From contig NZ_PYCN01000001.1 in the NCBI RefSeq assembly GCF_003062295.1, positions 82,001 to 146,000 on the forward strand: a stretch of 64,000 nt of DNA, in the 5' to 3' direction. The position numbers and the translations under genes were made by a program. Shown piece by piece: positions 8,328 to 16,279 of the stretch; within the stretch, counting starts at the first letter, position 1, and each line of letters opens with the position of its first letter. Origin of the DNA: Bradyrhizobium algeriense (lineage in GTDB: Bacteria; Pseudomonadota; Alphaproteobacteria; Rhizobiales; Xanthobacteraceae). The notes under the pieces were generated by a model that was given only the letters and a program-made list of their open reading frames with translations, ran no database searches and was not told the origin of the DNA.

Positions 8328-9184
8328 CACGCAGCTCCCGGCATATCGGGGCTGCCATGGCCCTCCCGCTCCAGGCGCTCGACAACCGCCCGGTAGAATC
8401 GTCCGGCCTGCGCGACGACTTCTTCGGGTGCCCGCGCGCGACCGCTCTCAAACGACGCCCGCGCCAGTTCGAATTCCGAATCGAGAAAGCGCGCGACGAC
8501 AGGCGGCAGTGGAGCAGCGCCAAGTTCGCGCGTTGCAAGCTTGCGGCGCATGAGATCGGAAACCTCCCTGCTCAACGCGGCCGGGGGATCGCATTCCGCC
8601 ATCAGCGTCGGGAAGTGCATGGGCGCGATGGTTTCCAGCGGATGCATCCGCATCCAGCGCAAGGCTGCGGCCGGACGAAGCGCATAGAAGATTTTCTTCT
8701 GCGCCACGCTAGTCCCATCGCCAAAATAAACCCGTCGCTGGCGCTCTCCAAGATGAAGGTAATGGCGACCGATGGCCTCACGGGTCGCGGCATGCCGCGC
8801 GAATTCCAGAAATTCGTCCCGGAACCAGGCTTGTCCGCGATAGATCACCGGCGACAACAACCACTCGACAATCACCGCATTGCCCTTCAGCAGCAGCCGG
8901 AGCGCCTTGCCGAGATCCCATCCGTTCGCGTCCAGGTCGTCCTTGGGCGGAAACTCGATGACGTCTCGCGCTGGCCAAGGGGTGATATGCTCCGCAATAC
9001 GCCGCACGTAGACGAAACGACAATCGTAGTCGCTATCGGGCGAGGAAAAGCCCCATGCACGACTTCCGCTCTCAATCGCCAGTGGCAAGAATACCCTATG
9101 CTCGTCGGCGATGCGGTCGAGCAGTGCATCGATAAGCGCGACCTTCTCGCCATCCATCTCGGGTGGGATGCTTCTCAAGCTCAT
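8327..9184 (-). CDS. RlaP/YcgL-type nucleotidyltransferase
   Basis: A 285-residue protein of the polymerase-beta-superfamily group called RlaP or YcgL. The nucleotidyltransferase signature GSRAWGFSSPDSDYDCRFVYV (residues about 40-60) provides the Gly-Ser motif and the paired aspartates that bind metal. Later markers are IEFPPKDDLDANGWDLGKALRLLLKGN and VIYRG. RlaP proteins are often encoded next to RNA ligases and are thought to act in RNA repair, but the substrate is unknown. Translation runs directly into gluQ through a TGATG junction, which couples it to a tRNA-modifying enzyme. The start is the ATG at 9184; an ATG at 9157 is possible. Confidence 0.82.
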   Translation of the reverse strand: MSLRSIPPEMDGEKVALIDALLDRIADEHRVFLPLAIESGSRAWGFSSPDSDYDCRFVYVRRIAEHITPWPARDVIEFPPKDDLDANGWDLGKALRLLLKGNAVIVEWLLSPVIYRGQAWFRDEFLEFARHAATREAIGRHYLHLGERQRRVYFGDGTSVAQKKIFYALRPAAALRWMRMHPLETIAPMHFPTLMAECDPPAALSREVSDLMRRKLATRELGAAPLPPVVARFLDSEFELARASFESGRARAPEEVVAQAGRFYRAVVERLEREGHGSPDMPGAA

Positions 9185-9318
9185 CTTTCCAACTCAGGGG
9201 CGGGCTATGACCTGTCCGCCGAGGCAGAAAGATATCGACAGCCGGAAACCGCAGACGACTTTCGCAGTCTGCACAAGGCAGATTACCATGCCCGGCCATG
9301 ACTAAGAAGATTCCGTAA

Positions 9319-10011
9319 ATGACCATCCACCTCAGCAGCCAGTCCGACCTCGAAGACGCCGTCCACGCGCTGGTCAAGCAGGACGCGCGGCTGAAGCCGA
9401 TTTTCGAGCTGACGGGCATGCCGGCGCTACGCCAGCGCGAACCGGGATTCGCCGGCCTCGCCGCGATCGTGTGCGGCCAGCAATTATCCACAGCCAGCGC
9501 CGGCGCGATCTGGGCGCGGCTGGCGGCCGCGTTCGATCCGTTCGACCATGATTCCATCCGCAAAGCCCGCGCCGACCGCCTCGGCCGGCTCGGGCTTTCC
9601 GCCGCCAAGATCAAGACGCTGAAGAATATCGCGCGCGAACTGGCGGCCGAACGGCTGAACCTCGACGTGCTGGCGGAAGAGGACGCCGACGCCGCGCACC
9701 ACACACTGACGGCGCTGCACGGCATCGGCCCGTGGACCGCCGACGTCTACCTGCTGTTCTGCCTCGGCCATGGCGATGCCTGGCCGGCCGGCGATATCGC
9801 CATACAGGAAGCGATCAAGATCGGCCTCGGCCTGCAGACGCGCCCGAACGCCAAGCAGATGGCGCCACTGGCAGAGCCGTGGCGCCCGCTGCGCGGCGCG
9901 GCGGCGCATCTGTGGTGGAGCTATTACCGGGTGCTGAAGAAGCGCGAGGGCGTGCTGGCCGACAAGATCACCCCCGCAGCCGTACCCGATCCTCCCGCGC
10001 GGAAGCCGTGA
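9319..10011 (+). CDS. DNA-3-methyladenine glycosylase II (AlkA-type)
   Basis: A 230-residue HhH-GPD base-excision-repair glycosylase that removes alkylated purines from DNA. The helix-hairpin-helix is LHGIGPWTADVY (about residues 133-144) and the catalytic aspartate is Asp159 in WPAGDIAIQEA, both where the family has them. IVCGQQLS at about 50-57 is another family mark. There are no iron-sulfur cysteines and no N-terminal AlkA beta domain, so it matches the shorter rhizobial form. The 3' end overlaps the end of the convergent LysR gene by 44 bases. It is preceded by 134 bases shared with the divergent nucleotidyltransferase gene. Confidence 0.92.
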   Translation: MTIHLSSQSDLEDAVHALVKQDARLKPIFELTGMPALRQREPGFAGLAAIVCGQQLSTASAGAIWARLAAAFDPFDHDSIRKARADRLGRLGLSAAKIKTLKNIARELAAERLNLDVLAEEDADAAHHTLTALHGIGPWTADVYLLFCLGHGDAWPAGDIAIQEAIKIGLGLQTRPNAKQMAPLAEPWRPLRGAAAHLWWSYYRVLKKREGVLADKITPAAVPDPPARKP

Positions 10012-10855
10012 CGAAATCTATCACCGCGCGCACGGCTGGAAGTTCGACGAGATCGGGGTGCGCCAGCAGCCAGAGGTCCGCCACGCTGGCGAGCTTCTGT
10101 GGCGCGACGCGGACGAGATCTGGATAGGCGGTCGCGACAAAGCAGGACAGCGTTGATATCCCCAGACCGGCGCGCGCCGCGGCAAGCATGTCGCCTTGCG
10201 ACGAGCAACGCATCACCATCGAGCCCTGCCGTGTGATCGCGTCGCTCCAGCGCGCCAGCCGCTCGTTCGACAAGCGGTCGGCAAAGCCGATCACGCTGTG
10301 TCCCTTCCATTCGTCGCGCCGTTCGGGGAGCCGCTGCCGCGCGGCGTACTCCCGCGAGGCGTAGAAGCCGGTGCCGAGGCGGCCGATCTTGCGCCCGATC
10401 AAATTCTCTTCGCCGCTGTCCACCGGGCGCAGCACGACATCGGCCTCGCGGCGGCGCACGCTGGCCGGATAGGGATGGGTGATGATCTCGAGCTGAATAT
10501 GATCATGCGCGCGCAGGAACGGACCGAGCTTCGGCATCAGCCAGTGCGAAGCGAGCGTCGAACCGATCGACAGCTTGACCACGCCGCGCGCCTGCGCTCC
10601 CGTCGCCGACACCGCAGCCTCCGCACGCAGCGCCGCCGCCGCCATCGCCTCGACGTGCTCGCGAAACTTGCGGCCCTGCGCGGTCAGCGAAAGACCTTCA
10701 TTGGAGCGCGCGAACAGGGGAATGCCGAGCTGGCCTTCCAGTTCGGCAATCTTGCGGCCGACCGTCGGATGGCTTGAGCGCAACCGGCGCGCGGCGGCGG
10801 CGAAGCTGCGGGTCTCGGCCACCGCGACGAAGGTCTTGCACAGCTCCCAGTCCAT
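9968..10855 (-). CDS. LysR-family transcriptional regulator
   Basis: A 295-residue regulator with an N-terminal winged helix (LCKTFVAVAETRSFAAAARRL then HPTVGRKIAELEGQLGIPLF) and a C-terminal effector-binding domain from about residue 90 (GVVKLSIGSTLASHWL). The effector is unknown. It is divergent from the nitronate monooxygenase gene with 205 bases between the starts. That gap holds a perfect 14-base palindrome, a likely binding site, so control of the 11.0-14.8 kb catabolic run is a reasonable inference. Confidence 0.92.
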   Translation of the reverse strand: MDWELCKTFVAVAETRSFAAAARRLRSSHPTVGRKIAELEGQLGIPLFARSNEGLSLTAQGRKFREHVEAMAAAALRAEAAVSATGAQARGVVKLSIGSTLASHWLMPKLGPFLRAHDHIQLEIITHPYPASVRRREADVVLRPVDSGEENLIGRKIGRLGTGFYASREYAARQRLPERRDEWKGHSVIGFADRLSNERLARWSDAITRQGSMVMRCSSQGDMLAAARAGLGISTLSCFVATAYPDLVRVAPQKLASVADLWLLAHPDLVELPAVRAVIDFVTASAREDRVRLRG

Positions 10856-10908
10856 TGGCTCCCCCTCGCGACGCCGCAGCCGCGCTGTTCATTCCTGATT
10901 GCTCACCT

Positions 10909-10922
10909 GTTCAATATTGAAC
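10909..10922. promoter_or_regulatory. Perfect palindrome in LysR divergent promoter region
   Basis: GTTCAATATTGAAC is a perfect 14-base inverted repeat 53 bases upstream of the LysR start and 138 bases upstream of the nitronate monooxygenase start. It contains a T-N11-A-compatible dyad, as LysR operators do. Its role as the operator of the neighbouring regulator is inferred. Confidence 0.5.
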
Positions 10923-11060
10923 GACTGCAGCGTGCCGTCCAGCCCTATAATGCCGCCAACAAGCGCAGGTCAGCGGCTCCGCCCGGCCTGAAGCTCTCAA
11001 ATCAACATCAATGGATGCGCTCCGGACGTAACCGGCCCTGCGCGATCAAGGAGGAACCGA

Positions 11061-12035
11061 ATGCCGCTGCCCGCTTCGCTTGCCAATTCGCTCGAACTGC
11101 CGGTGGTCGGCTCGCCGCTGTTCATCGTGTCCGGACCGGAACTCGTGATCGCCCAGTGCAAGGCCGGCATCGTCGGCTCGTTCCCCGCCCTGAACGCCCG
11201 CCCCGTCGAAAAACTCGGCGAATGGCTGAGCCGAATCGAGAACGAGCTCGGCGAGTACAAGGCGCTGCATCCGGAGAAGAAGGTCGCGCCTTACGCGGTC
11301 AACCAGATCTGCCACGCCTCGAACGACCGGCTGATGAAGGACATGGAGACCTGCGTAAAGCACAAGGTTCCGATCATCATCACCTCGCTGCGGCCGCCGA
11401 TCGAAATCGTCCACGCCGCGCATTCCTATGGCGGCGTGGTTTTCCATGACGTGATCAACGTCAAGCATGCGCGAAAAGCCGCCGAGCATGGCGTCGACGG
11501 TCTCATTCTGGTCTGCGCCGGCGCCGGCGGCCATGCCGGCACGCTGTCGCCGTTCGCGCTGCTGCGCGAGGTGAAGCAATGGTTCAAGGGCACCGTCCTG
11601 CTGTCGGGCGCGATCTCCGACGGCTGGGGTATTGCGTCCGCGCTCGCGCTCGGCGCCGACATGGCCTACATGGGCACGCGCTTCATCGCGACCGCGGAAG
11701 CCAACGCCGATCCGGCCTACAAGGCCGCGCTGGTCGAGCACGCGGCACACGACATCGTCTACTCCAACCTGTTCACCGGCGTGCACGGCAATTATCTCGG
11801 GCCCTCGATCGTGGCCGCGGGGCTTGATCCCGACAATCTGCCGCTCGGCGACAAGTCGAAGATGAATTTCGGTTCCGGCGGCAACACCAAGGCCAAGGCG
11901 TGGCGCGACATCTGGGGCTCCGGCCAGGGCATCGGCCAGATCGCGGATGCGCCGCCGGTTGCCGAACTGGTGGAGCGACTGAAGGCTGAATTCACTGATG
12001 CTAGTGGCGACTTCCTCAAGCGAGCGCGTGCGTAA
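11061..12035 (+). CDS. Nitronate monooxygenase (2-nitropropane dioxygenase family)
   Basis: A 324-residue FMN-dependent TIM-barrel enzyme that oxidises alkyl nitronates such as propionate 3-nitronate to carbonyl compounds and nitrite. Visible family features are the N-terminal PVVGSPLFIVSGPELVIAQCKAG, the FMN-phosphate loop GVDGLILVCAGAGGHAGTLS with the active-site His, LLSGAISDGWGIASALALGADMAYMGTRFIAT, and a typical length. The ATG follows AAGGAGG by 7 bases. The start of a co-directional run with a branched-chain amino-acid-type binding protein and an acyl-CoA synthetase; this grouping suggests degradation of an organic acid, with the substrate unknown. Confidence 0.9.
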   Translation: MPLPASLANSLELPVVGSPLFIVSGPELVIAQCKAGIVGSFPALNARPVEKLGEWLSRIENELGEYKALHPEKKVAPYAVNQICHASNDRLMKDMETCVKHKVPIIITSLRPPIEIVHAAHSYGGVVFHDVINVKHARKAAEHGVDGLILVCAGAGGHAGTLSPFALLREVKQWFKGTVLLSGAISDGWGIASALALGADMAYMGTRFIATAEANADPAYKAALVEHAAHDIVYSNLFTGVHGNYLGPSIVAAGLDPDNLPLGDKSKMNFGSGGNTKAKAWRDIWGSGQGIGQIADAPPVAELVERLKAEFTDASGDFLKRARA

Positions 12036-12087
12036 GACACGCCGGCACAACGAATAGCCAAACAAACAAAACAGAGGGACGGAAACA

Positions 12088-13275
12088 ATGAGAGTGTCGC
12101 GACCTTTATTGACGATCGCATTCGCGCTGTTGGCAAATGCTGCCGCTCTCGCCGAGGGCGACAAGGACGAAATCCGCATCGGCCAGACGCTGCCCTACAG
12201 CGGCCCGGCCTCCGGCTTCGGCATCATCGGCCGGGCGCAGGAGGCCTACTTCGAGAAGATCAACGCCGAAGGCGGGATCAATGGCCGCAAGATCAAGTTC
12301 ATCAGCCTCGACGACGCCTACTCGCCACCCAAGACGGTCGAGCAGACACGAAAACTCGTCGAGCAGGAGGAAGTACTGCTGATGTTCGGTTCGCTCGGGA
12401 CCGCCACCAACAATGCGGTGCATCGCTACCTCAATGGCAAGAAGGTGCCACAACTATTCGTGCTGAGCGGCGCGACCAAGTGGGCCGACCCGAAGAGTTT
12501 CCGCTGGACCATGCCGGGAATGGCGACCTACCAGTCCGAGGGCGTCGTCTATGCCAAGCATATCCTGCGAACCAAGCCTGACGCCAAGATCGCCATCCTT
12601 TCGCAGAACGACGATTTCGGCCGCGACTACGTCGCTGGCTTCAAGCGCGGCCTGGGCGACAAGGCGGCGACCATGATCGTGTCGGAAGCAACCTACGAGA
12701 CCAGCGCGCCGACGATCAGTTCGCAGCTTGCGACGCTGAAGGCCTCCGGCGCCAACGTGATGTTCGGTGTCGTGCTCGGCAAGTTCACCTCGCAGATGAT
12801 CAAGGGCGTTGCCGAGATCAACTGGAAGCCGGACCTGTTCTTCGTGCCGACCTCGGCGTCATCGATTTCGTTCCTGGAACCCGCCGGCCTCGATAACGCC
12901 GTCGGCCTGATCTCGTCCAGCAACGTAAAGGACACGCTGGACGCGCAATGGGCCAATGACCCCGGCGTGAAGGAATATTTCGCCTTCATGAAGCAGTATC
13001 TGCCGAATGCGGATTTGACCAATTCGAACTACGCTGCCGGCTACCATTATGCCAATCTCATGGTGAAGGTGCTGATGGCCTGCAAGGGCGATCTGAGCCG
13101 CGAGAACATCATGAAGCAGGCGGCGTCGCTGCGCGAGGTGCAACTGCCGCTGCTGTTGCCCGGCATCACAGTATCGACCGATGCCGACGACTATCTGCCA
13201 TTCCAGCAATTGAGGCTGCGTCGCTTCGACGGCAAAAGCTGGATCGGCTTCGACGACATTCTGGATGACGGCTAG
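12088..13275 (+). CDS. ABC transporter substrate-binding protein, LivK-like
   Basis: A 395-residue periplasmic binding protein of the branched-chain amino acid (LivK/HAAT) class. The first 22 residues form a signal peptide ending near ALAEG. The type I fold is marked by IRIGQTLPYSGPASGFGIIG, INAEGGINGRKI, and LVEQEEVLLMFGSLGTATNNAV. No permease or ATPase genes adjoin it, so it must share membrane components encoded elsewhere. In Bradyrhizobium such orphan binding proteins commonly sit beside CoA ligases and appear to deliver aromatic or aliphatic acids; here the acyl-CoA synthetase follows by 33 bases. Confidence 0.92.
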   Translation: MRVSRPLLTIAFALLANAAALAEGDKDEIRIGQTLPYSGPASGFGIIGRAQEAYFEKINAEGGINGRKIKFISLDDAYSPPKTVEQTRKLVEQEEVLLMFGSLGTATNNAVHRYLNGKKVPQLFVLSGATKWADPKSFRWTMPGMATYQSEGVVYAKHILRTKPDAKIAILSQNDDFGRDYVAGFKRGLGDKAATMIVSEATYETSAPTISSQLATLKASGANVMFGVVLGKFTSQMIKGVAEINWKPDLFFVPTSASSISFLEPAGLDNAVGLISSSNVKDTLDAQWANDPGVKEYFAFMKQYLPNADLTNSNYAAGYHYANLMVKVLMACKGDLSRENIMKQAASLREVQLPLLLPGITVSTDADDYLPFQQLRLRRFDGKSWIGFDDILDDG

Positions 13276-13308
13276 GCCCGAGGGCCTCGATCGGCCAAGG
13301 AGGATAAT

Positions 13309-14841
13309 TTGACATCGATCATCAGCGGCGAACGCCAAATCAGCTATCCCGAGATCCACGCCCGCATCGCGCGGGCGGCCGCCGGCTTCAGGGCGTTCGG
13401 CGTCGGCGGCGGCGTTCCCGTCGGCATGATGCTGCGTAATGACTTCGCGTTCTTCGAAGTCTCGGTCGGGGCGGCGGCGCTGGGCAGCCCGGTGGTGCCG
13501 ATCAACTGGCATCTGAAGGCCGAGGAAGTCGCCTACATCCTGGCCGACAGCGGCGCCAAAATCCTGGTCTGCCACGCCGACCTGCTGCCGCAGATCAGGG
13601 ACGGCCTGCCCGGCGATATCAAGCTGCTGGTAGTAACCACGCCGCCGGAAATCGCCGCCGCGTTCAATGTTGCGCCTTCGCTGACGCAAGTCCCCGACGG
13701 CATAACCGACTGGGACCGCTGGCGCGACACGCATACACCGTTGCAGGAAGCTCCGATCGGCAGCGCGCCGATGTTCTATACGTCGGGCACGACCGGCCTG
13801 CCCAAGGGCGTGCGCCGCAAGCCGATGAAGCCAGAACAGGTTGCGGCCTCGGCACGGGTCGGCGGCATCGCCTATGGCGTGAAGCCGAACGAAGATCAGG
13901 TCATTCTGATGAACGGCCCGATGTATCATTCGGCGCCGAACTCCTACGGCATGCTGGCGTTCCGCAGTGCTTGCAAAATCGTGCTCGAACCGCGCTTCGA
14001 TCCCGAGGACATGCTGCAGCTGATCGAACGTCATCGCGTCACCCACATGCACATGGTGCCCACGATGTTCGTGCGCCTGTTGCGGCTGCCGGATGACGTC
14101 AAGCGGCGTTACGATCTGTCGTCGCTGCGCTTCATCGTTCACGGCGCGGCGCCCTGCCCGCCGCAGGTCAAGCGCGCCATGATCGAATGGTGGGGTCCGG
14201 TCATCAACGAATATTTCGGCTCGACCGAAACCGGCATTCCGGTGTGGCACTCGGCCGAGGAGGCGCTGGTAAAACCCGGCACCGTCGGACGGGCCATCGA
14301 AGGCGGCGTCGTCAAAATCTTCCGCCCGGACGGCGAATTGTGCGGCGTCAATGAGCCCGGCGAGATCTTCATGCGGCAAATGTCCGTTCCGGATTTCGAC
14401 TACCACGGCAAGGCCGAGGCGCGCACTGAGGCTGGCCGCGACGGCCTCGTCAGCGTCGGCGATGTCGGCTACCTCGACGAGGACGGCTATCTGTTCCTGT
14501 GCGACCGCAAGCGCGACATGGTGATCTCGGGCGGCGTCAACATCTATCCGGCGGAGATCGAGAACGCGCTGATCGGCATGGACGGCGTGCGCGACTGCGC
14601 AGTGTTCGGCGTGCCCGACGACGAATTCGGCGAGCGGCTGTTCGCCTGCATCGAGCCGGAAGCGAATACCGCATTGTCGCCCGCCACGGTGCAGGAGTTC
14701 TTGCGCGGACGTCTTGCGAACTTCAAGGTGCCGAAGGACATCCAGTTCATGGATGCGATGCCCCGCGAAGCCACCGGCAAGATTTTCAAGCGCAAGCTGC
14801 GTGATCTGTATACCGAGGGCCGACTGCGCGCGATGGCGTGA
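13309..14841 (+). CDS. Acyl-CoA synthetase (AMP-forming)
   Basis: Activates a carboxylic acid to its CoA thioester through an acyl-AMP intermediate. Adenylate-forming motifs are complete: P-loop FYTSGTTGLPKGVRR at about residue 155, YFGSTETG, the hinge DVGYLDEDGYLFLCDRKRDMVISGG, and the C-terminal lysine in REATGKIFKRKLRD. The 510-residue reading uses a TTG start at 13309, supported by AAGGAGG at 13297-13303 five bases upstream; the protein then begins TSIISGERQISYPEIHARIA as in relatives. The substrate is not predictable. It is probably co-transcribed with the two genes upstream. Confidence 0.92.
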   Translation: MTSIISGERQISYPEIHARIARAAAGFRAFGVGGGVPVGMMLRNDFAFFEVSVGAAALGSPVVPINWHLKAEEVAYILADSGAKILVCHADLLPQIRDGLPGDIKLLVVTTPPEIAAAFNVAPSLTQVPDGITDWDRWRDTHTPLQEAPIGSAPMFYTSGTTGLPKGVRRKPMKPEQVAASARVGGIAYGVKPNEDQVILMNGPMYHSAPNSYGMLAFRSACKIVLEPRFDPEDMLQLIERHRVTHMHMVPTMFVRLLRLPDDVKRRYDLSSLRFIVHGAAPCPPQVKRAMIEWWGPVINEYFGSTETGIPVWHSAEEALVKPGTVGRAIEGGVVKIFRPDGELCGVNEPGEIFMRQMSVPDFDYHGKAEARTEAGRDGLVSVGDVGYLDEDGYLFLCDRKRDMVISGGVNIYPAEIENALIGMDGVRDCAVFGVPDDEFGERLFACIEPEANTALSPATVQEFLRGRLANFKVPKDIQFMDAMPREATGKIFKRKLRDLYTEGRLRAMA

Positions 14842-14863
14842 AGGGATACGTTCCGCACCTCCG

Positions 14864-14974
14864 CGTCATTGCGAGCGAAGCGAGGCAATCCATGGCGTCA
14901 CACGCGGAGGCATGGATTGCTTCGTCGCTGCGCTCCCTTGCGCAAACGCTTCGCGTTTGTCGCAGGCAATGACG
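14864..14974. repeat. CATTGCGAGCGAAGCGA-type interspersed palindrome
   Basis: Outer arms CGTCATTGCG and CGCAGGCAATGACG pair, and inner arms GCAATCCATG and CATGGATTGC pair, forming a nested palindrome of about 110 bases between the acyl-CoA synthetase and DUF2855 genes. This sequence type is abundant in Bradyrhizobium and Rhodopseudomonas genomes. The rest of the 14842-15096 gap shows nothing recognisable. Confidence 0.8.
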
Positions 14975-15096
14975 GAGCCGGCGATTGCGGCATTCCTGCA
15001 TGAAAACCGAACAGCGTTTTAAACGTAATTGCTGTTGCAAAAGGGTCATCGGACGGCGCAAAGATCGCTGCATGTGAAGATGCAGGGATCGAAACA

Positions 15097-16182
15097 ATGA
15101 AAGCCACCGACTTCATCGTTGCCCGCAACGATCTGCAGCAATGCAAGGTAATCGAGACGCACCTGCCTGACGCGGCCGCGCTGCCTGATGAGGCGCTGCT
15201 GGTGAAGGTCACGCGCTTTGCCTTCACCGCCAACAACATCACCTATGCGGTGATGGGCGATGTGTTGAAATACTGGCAGCTGTTTCCGGCCCCCGAAGGT
15301 TTCGGCAACGTTCCGGTATGGGGATTTGGCGAGGTGATCGCGTCAAAACATCCCGGCGTCGCCACAGGCGAAACCCTGTTCGGCTATTTCCCGATGTCGA
15401 CGCATCTCGTGATCGAGGCTGCCGACGTCACCAAGCGCGGCCTGCGCGATGGCGCCGCGCACCGGCAAGGCGTGGCGCCGGTCTACAACGCCTATGCGCG
15501 CGTTAGCGGCGATCCGGCGTTTACCGGCAAGCAGGGCGACTATCAGGCGCTGTTGCGGCCTTTATTCATGCTGTCGTTCCTGGTCGACGACTTTCTCGCC
15601 GAGAATGAATTCTATGGCGCAAAGCGCGTGATGCTCTCCTCGGCCTCCAGCAAGACCGCCTATGGCCTTGCGCATCTTGTGCACGCGAGAGGCATCAAGG
15701 TGATCGGCCTGACTTCGGCCGGCAATAGCGAGTTCGTCAAATCGCTCGGCTGCTACGACGACGTTGTGACCTATGACCGCGTGAACTCGATGGCGGCGGA
15801 CCTGCCCGTGGCGTATGTCGACATGGCGGGCAACAGCTCCTTGCGCGAACAACTGCACCGGCATTTCGGCGAGCAGATGAAATACTCCGGCCGGGTCGGG
15901 CTAACCCATCGCAGCACGGCGGCCGACGAGCCGGAATTGCCGGGCGCGAAGCCGAGTTGGTTCTTCGCGCCGGACCAGATCCGCAAGCGGGCCAAGGAAT
16001 GGGGACCGGGCGGCGTCGACATGCGGTTTGGCGCCGCATGGTCAGGCTTCGTCCCGAGGCTGGATCAGTGGGTGAAAGTGAGCGAGAGCCATGGGCCTGC
16101 AGCCGTTCAACGCGCCTATCTTGATACCCTCAACGGCCGCGTGCCGCCGGATCAGGGGCTTATCCTCTCTCTAACGGAATAG
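15097..16182 (+). CDS. DUF2855 family protein
   Basis: A 361-residue protein beginning MKATDFIVARNDLQQCKV and containing FAFTANNITYAVMGD, which I recognise as the DUF2855 family. The layout is that of a medium-chain dehydrogenase without the usual zinc ligands: an N-terminal GroES-like part with EALLVKVTRFAFTANN and a Rossmann-like part with VMLSSASSKTAYGLAHLVHARGIKVIGLTSAGN at about 185-218. It may be a reductase, but no substrate is known. It lies 97 bases before the flavin monooxygenase gene in the same direction. Confidence 0.85.
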   Translation: MKATDFIVARNDLQQCKVIETHLPDAAALPDEALLVKVTRFAFTANNITYAVMGDVLKYWQLFPAPEGFGNVPVWGFGEVIASKHPGVATGETLFGYFPMSTHLVIEAADVTKRGLRDGAAHRQGVAPVYNAYARVSGDPAFTGKQGDYQALLRPLFMLSFLVDDFLAENEFYGAKRVMLSSASSKTAYGLAHLVHARGIKVIGLTSAGNSEFVKSLGCYDDVVTYDRVNSMAADLPVAYVDMAGNSSLREQLHRHFGEQMKYSGRVGLTHRSTAADEPELPGAKPSWFFAPDQIRKRAKEWGPGGVDMRFGAAWSGFVPRLDQWVKVSESHGPAAVQRAYLDTLNGRVPPDQGLILSLTE

Positions 16183-16279
16183 GCGGCATCTCCTCACGCC
16201 CTTTCTGCGCTGTCCCGAATAGGTATAGGCTTCGCAGACAGGGAAACGCCGCACAGACGGCTGGTGATGGGAAACGCCC

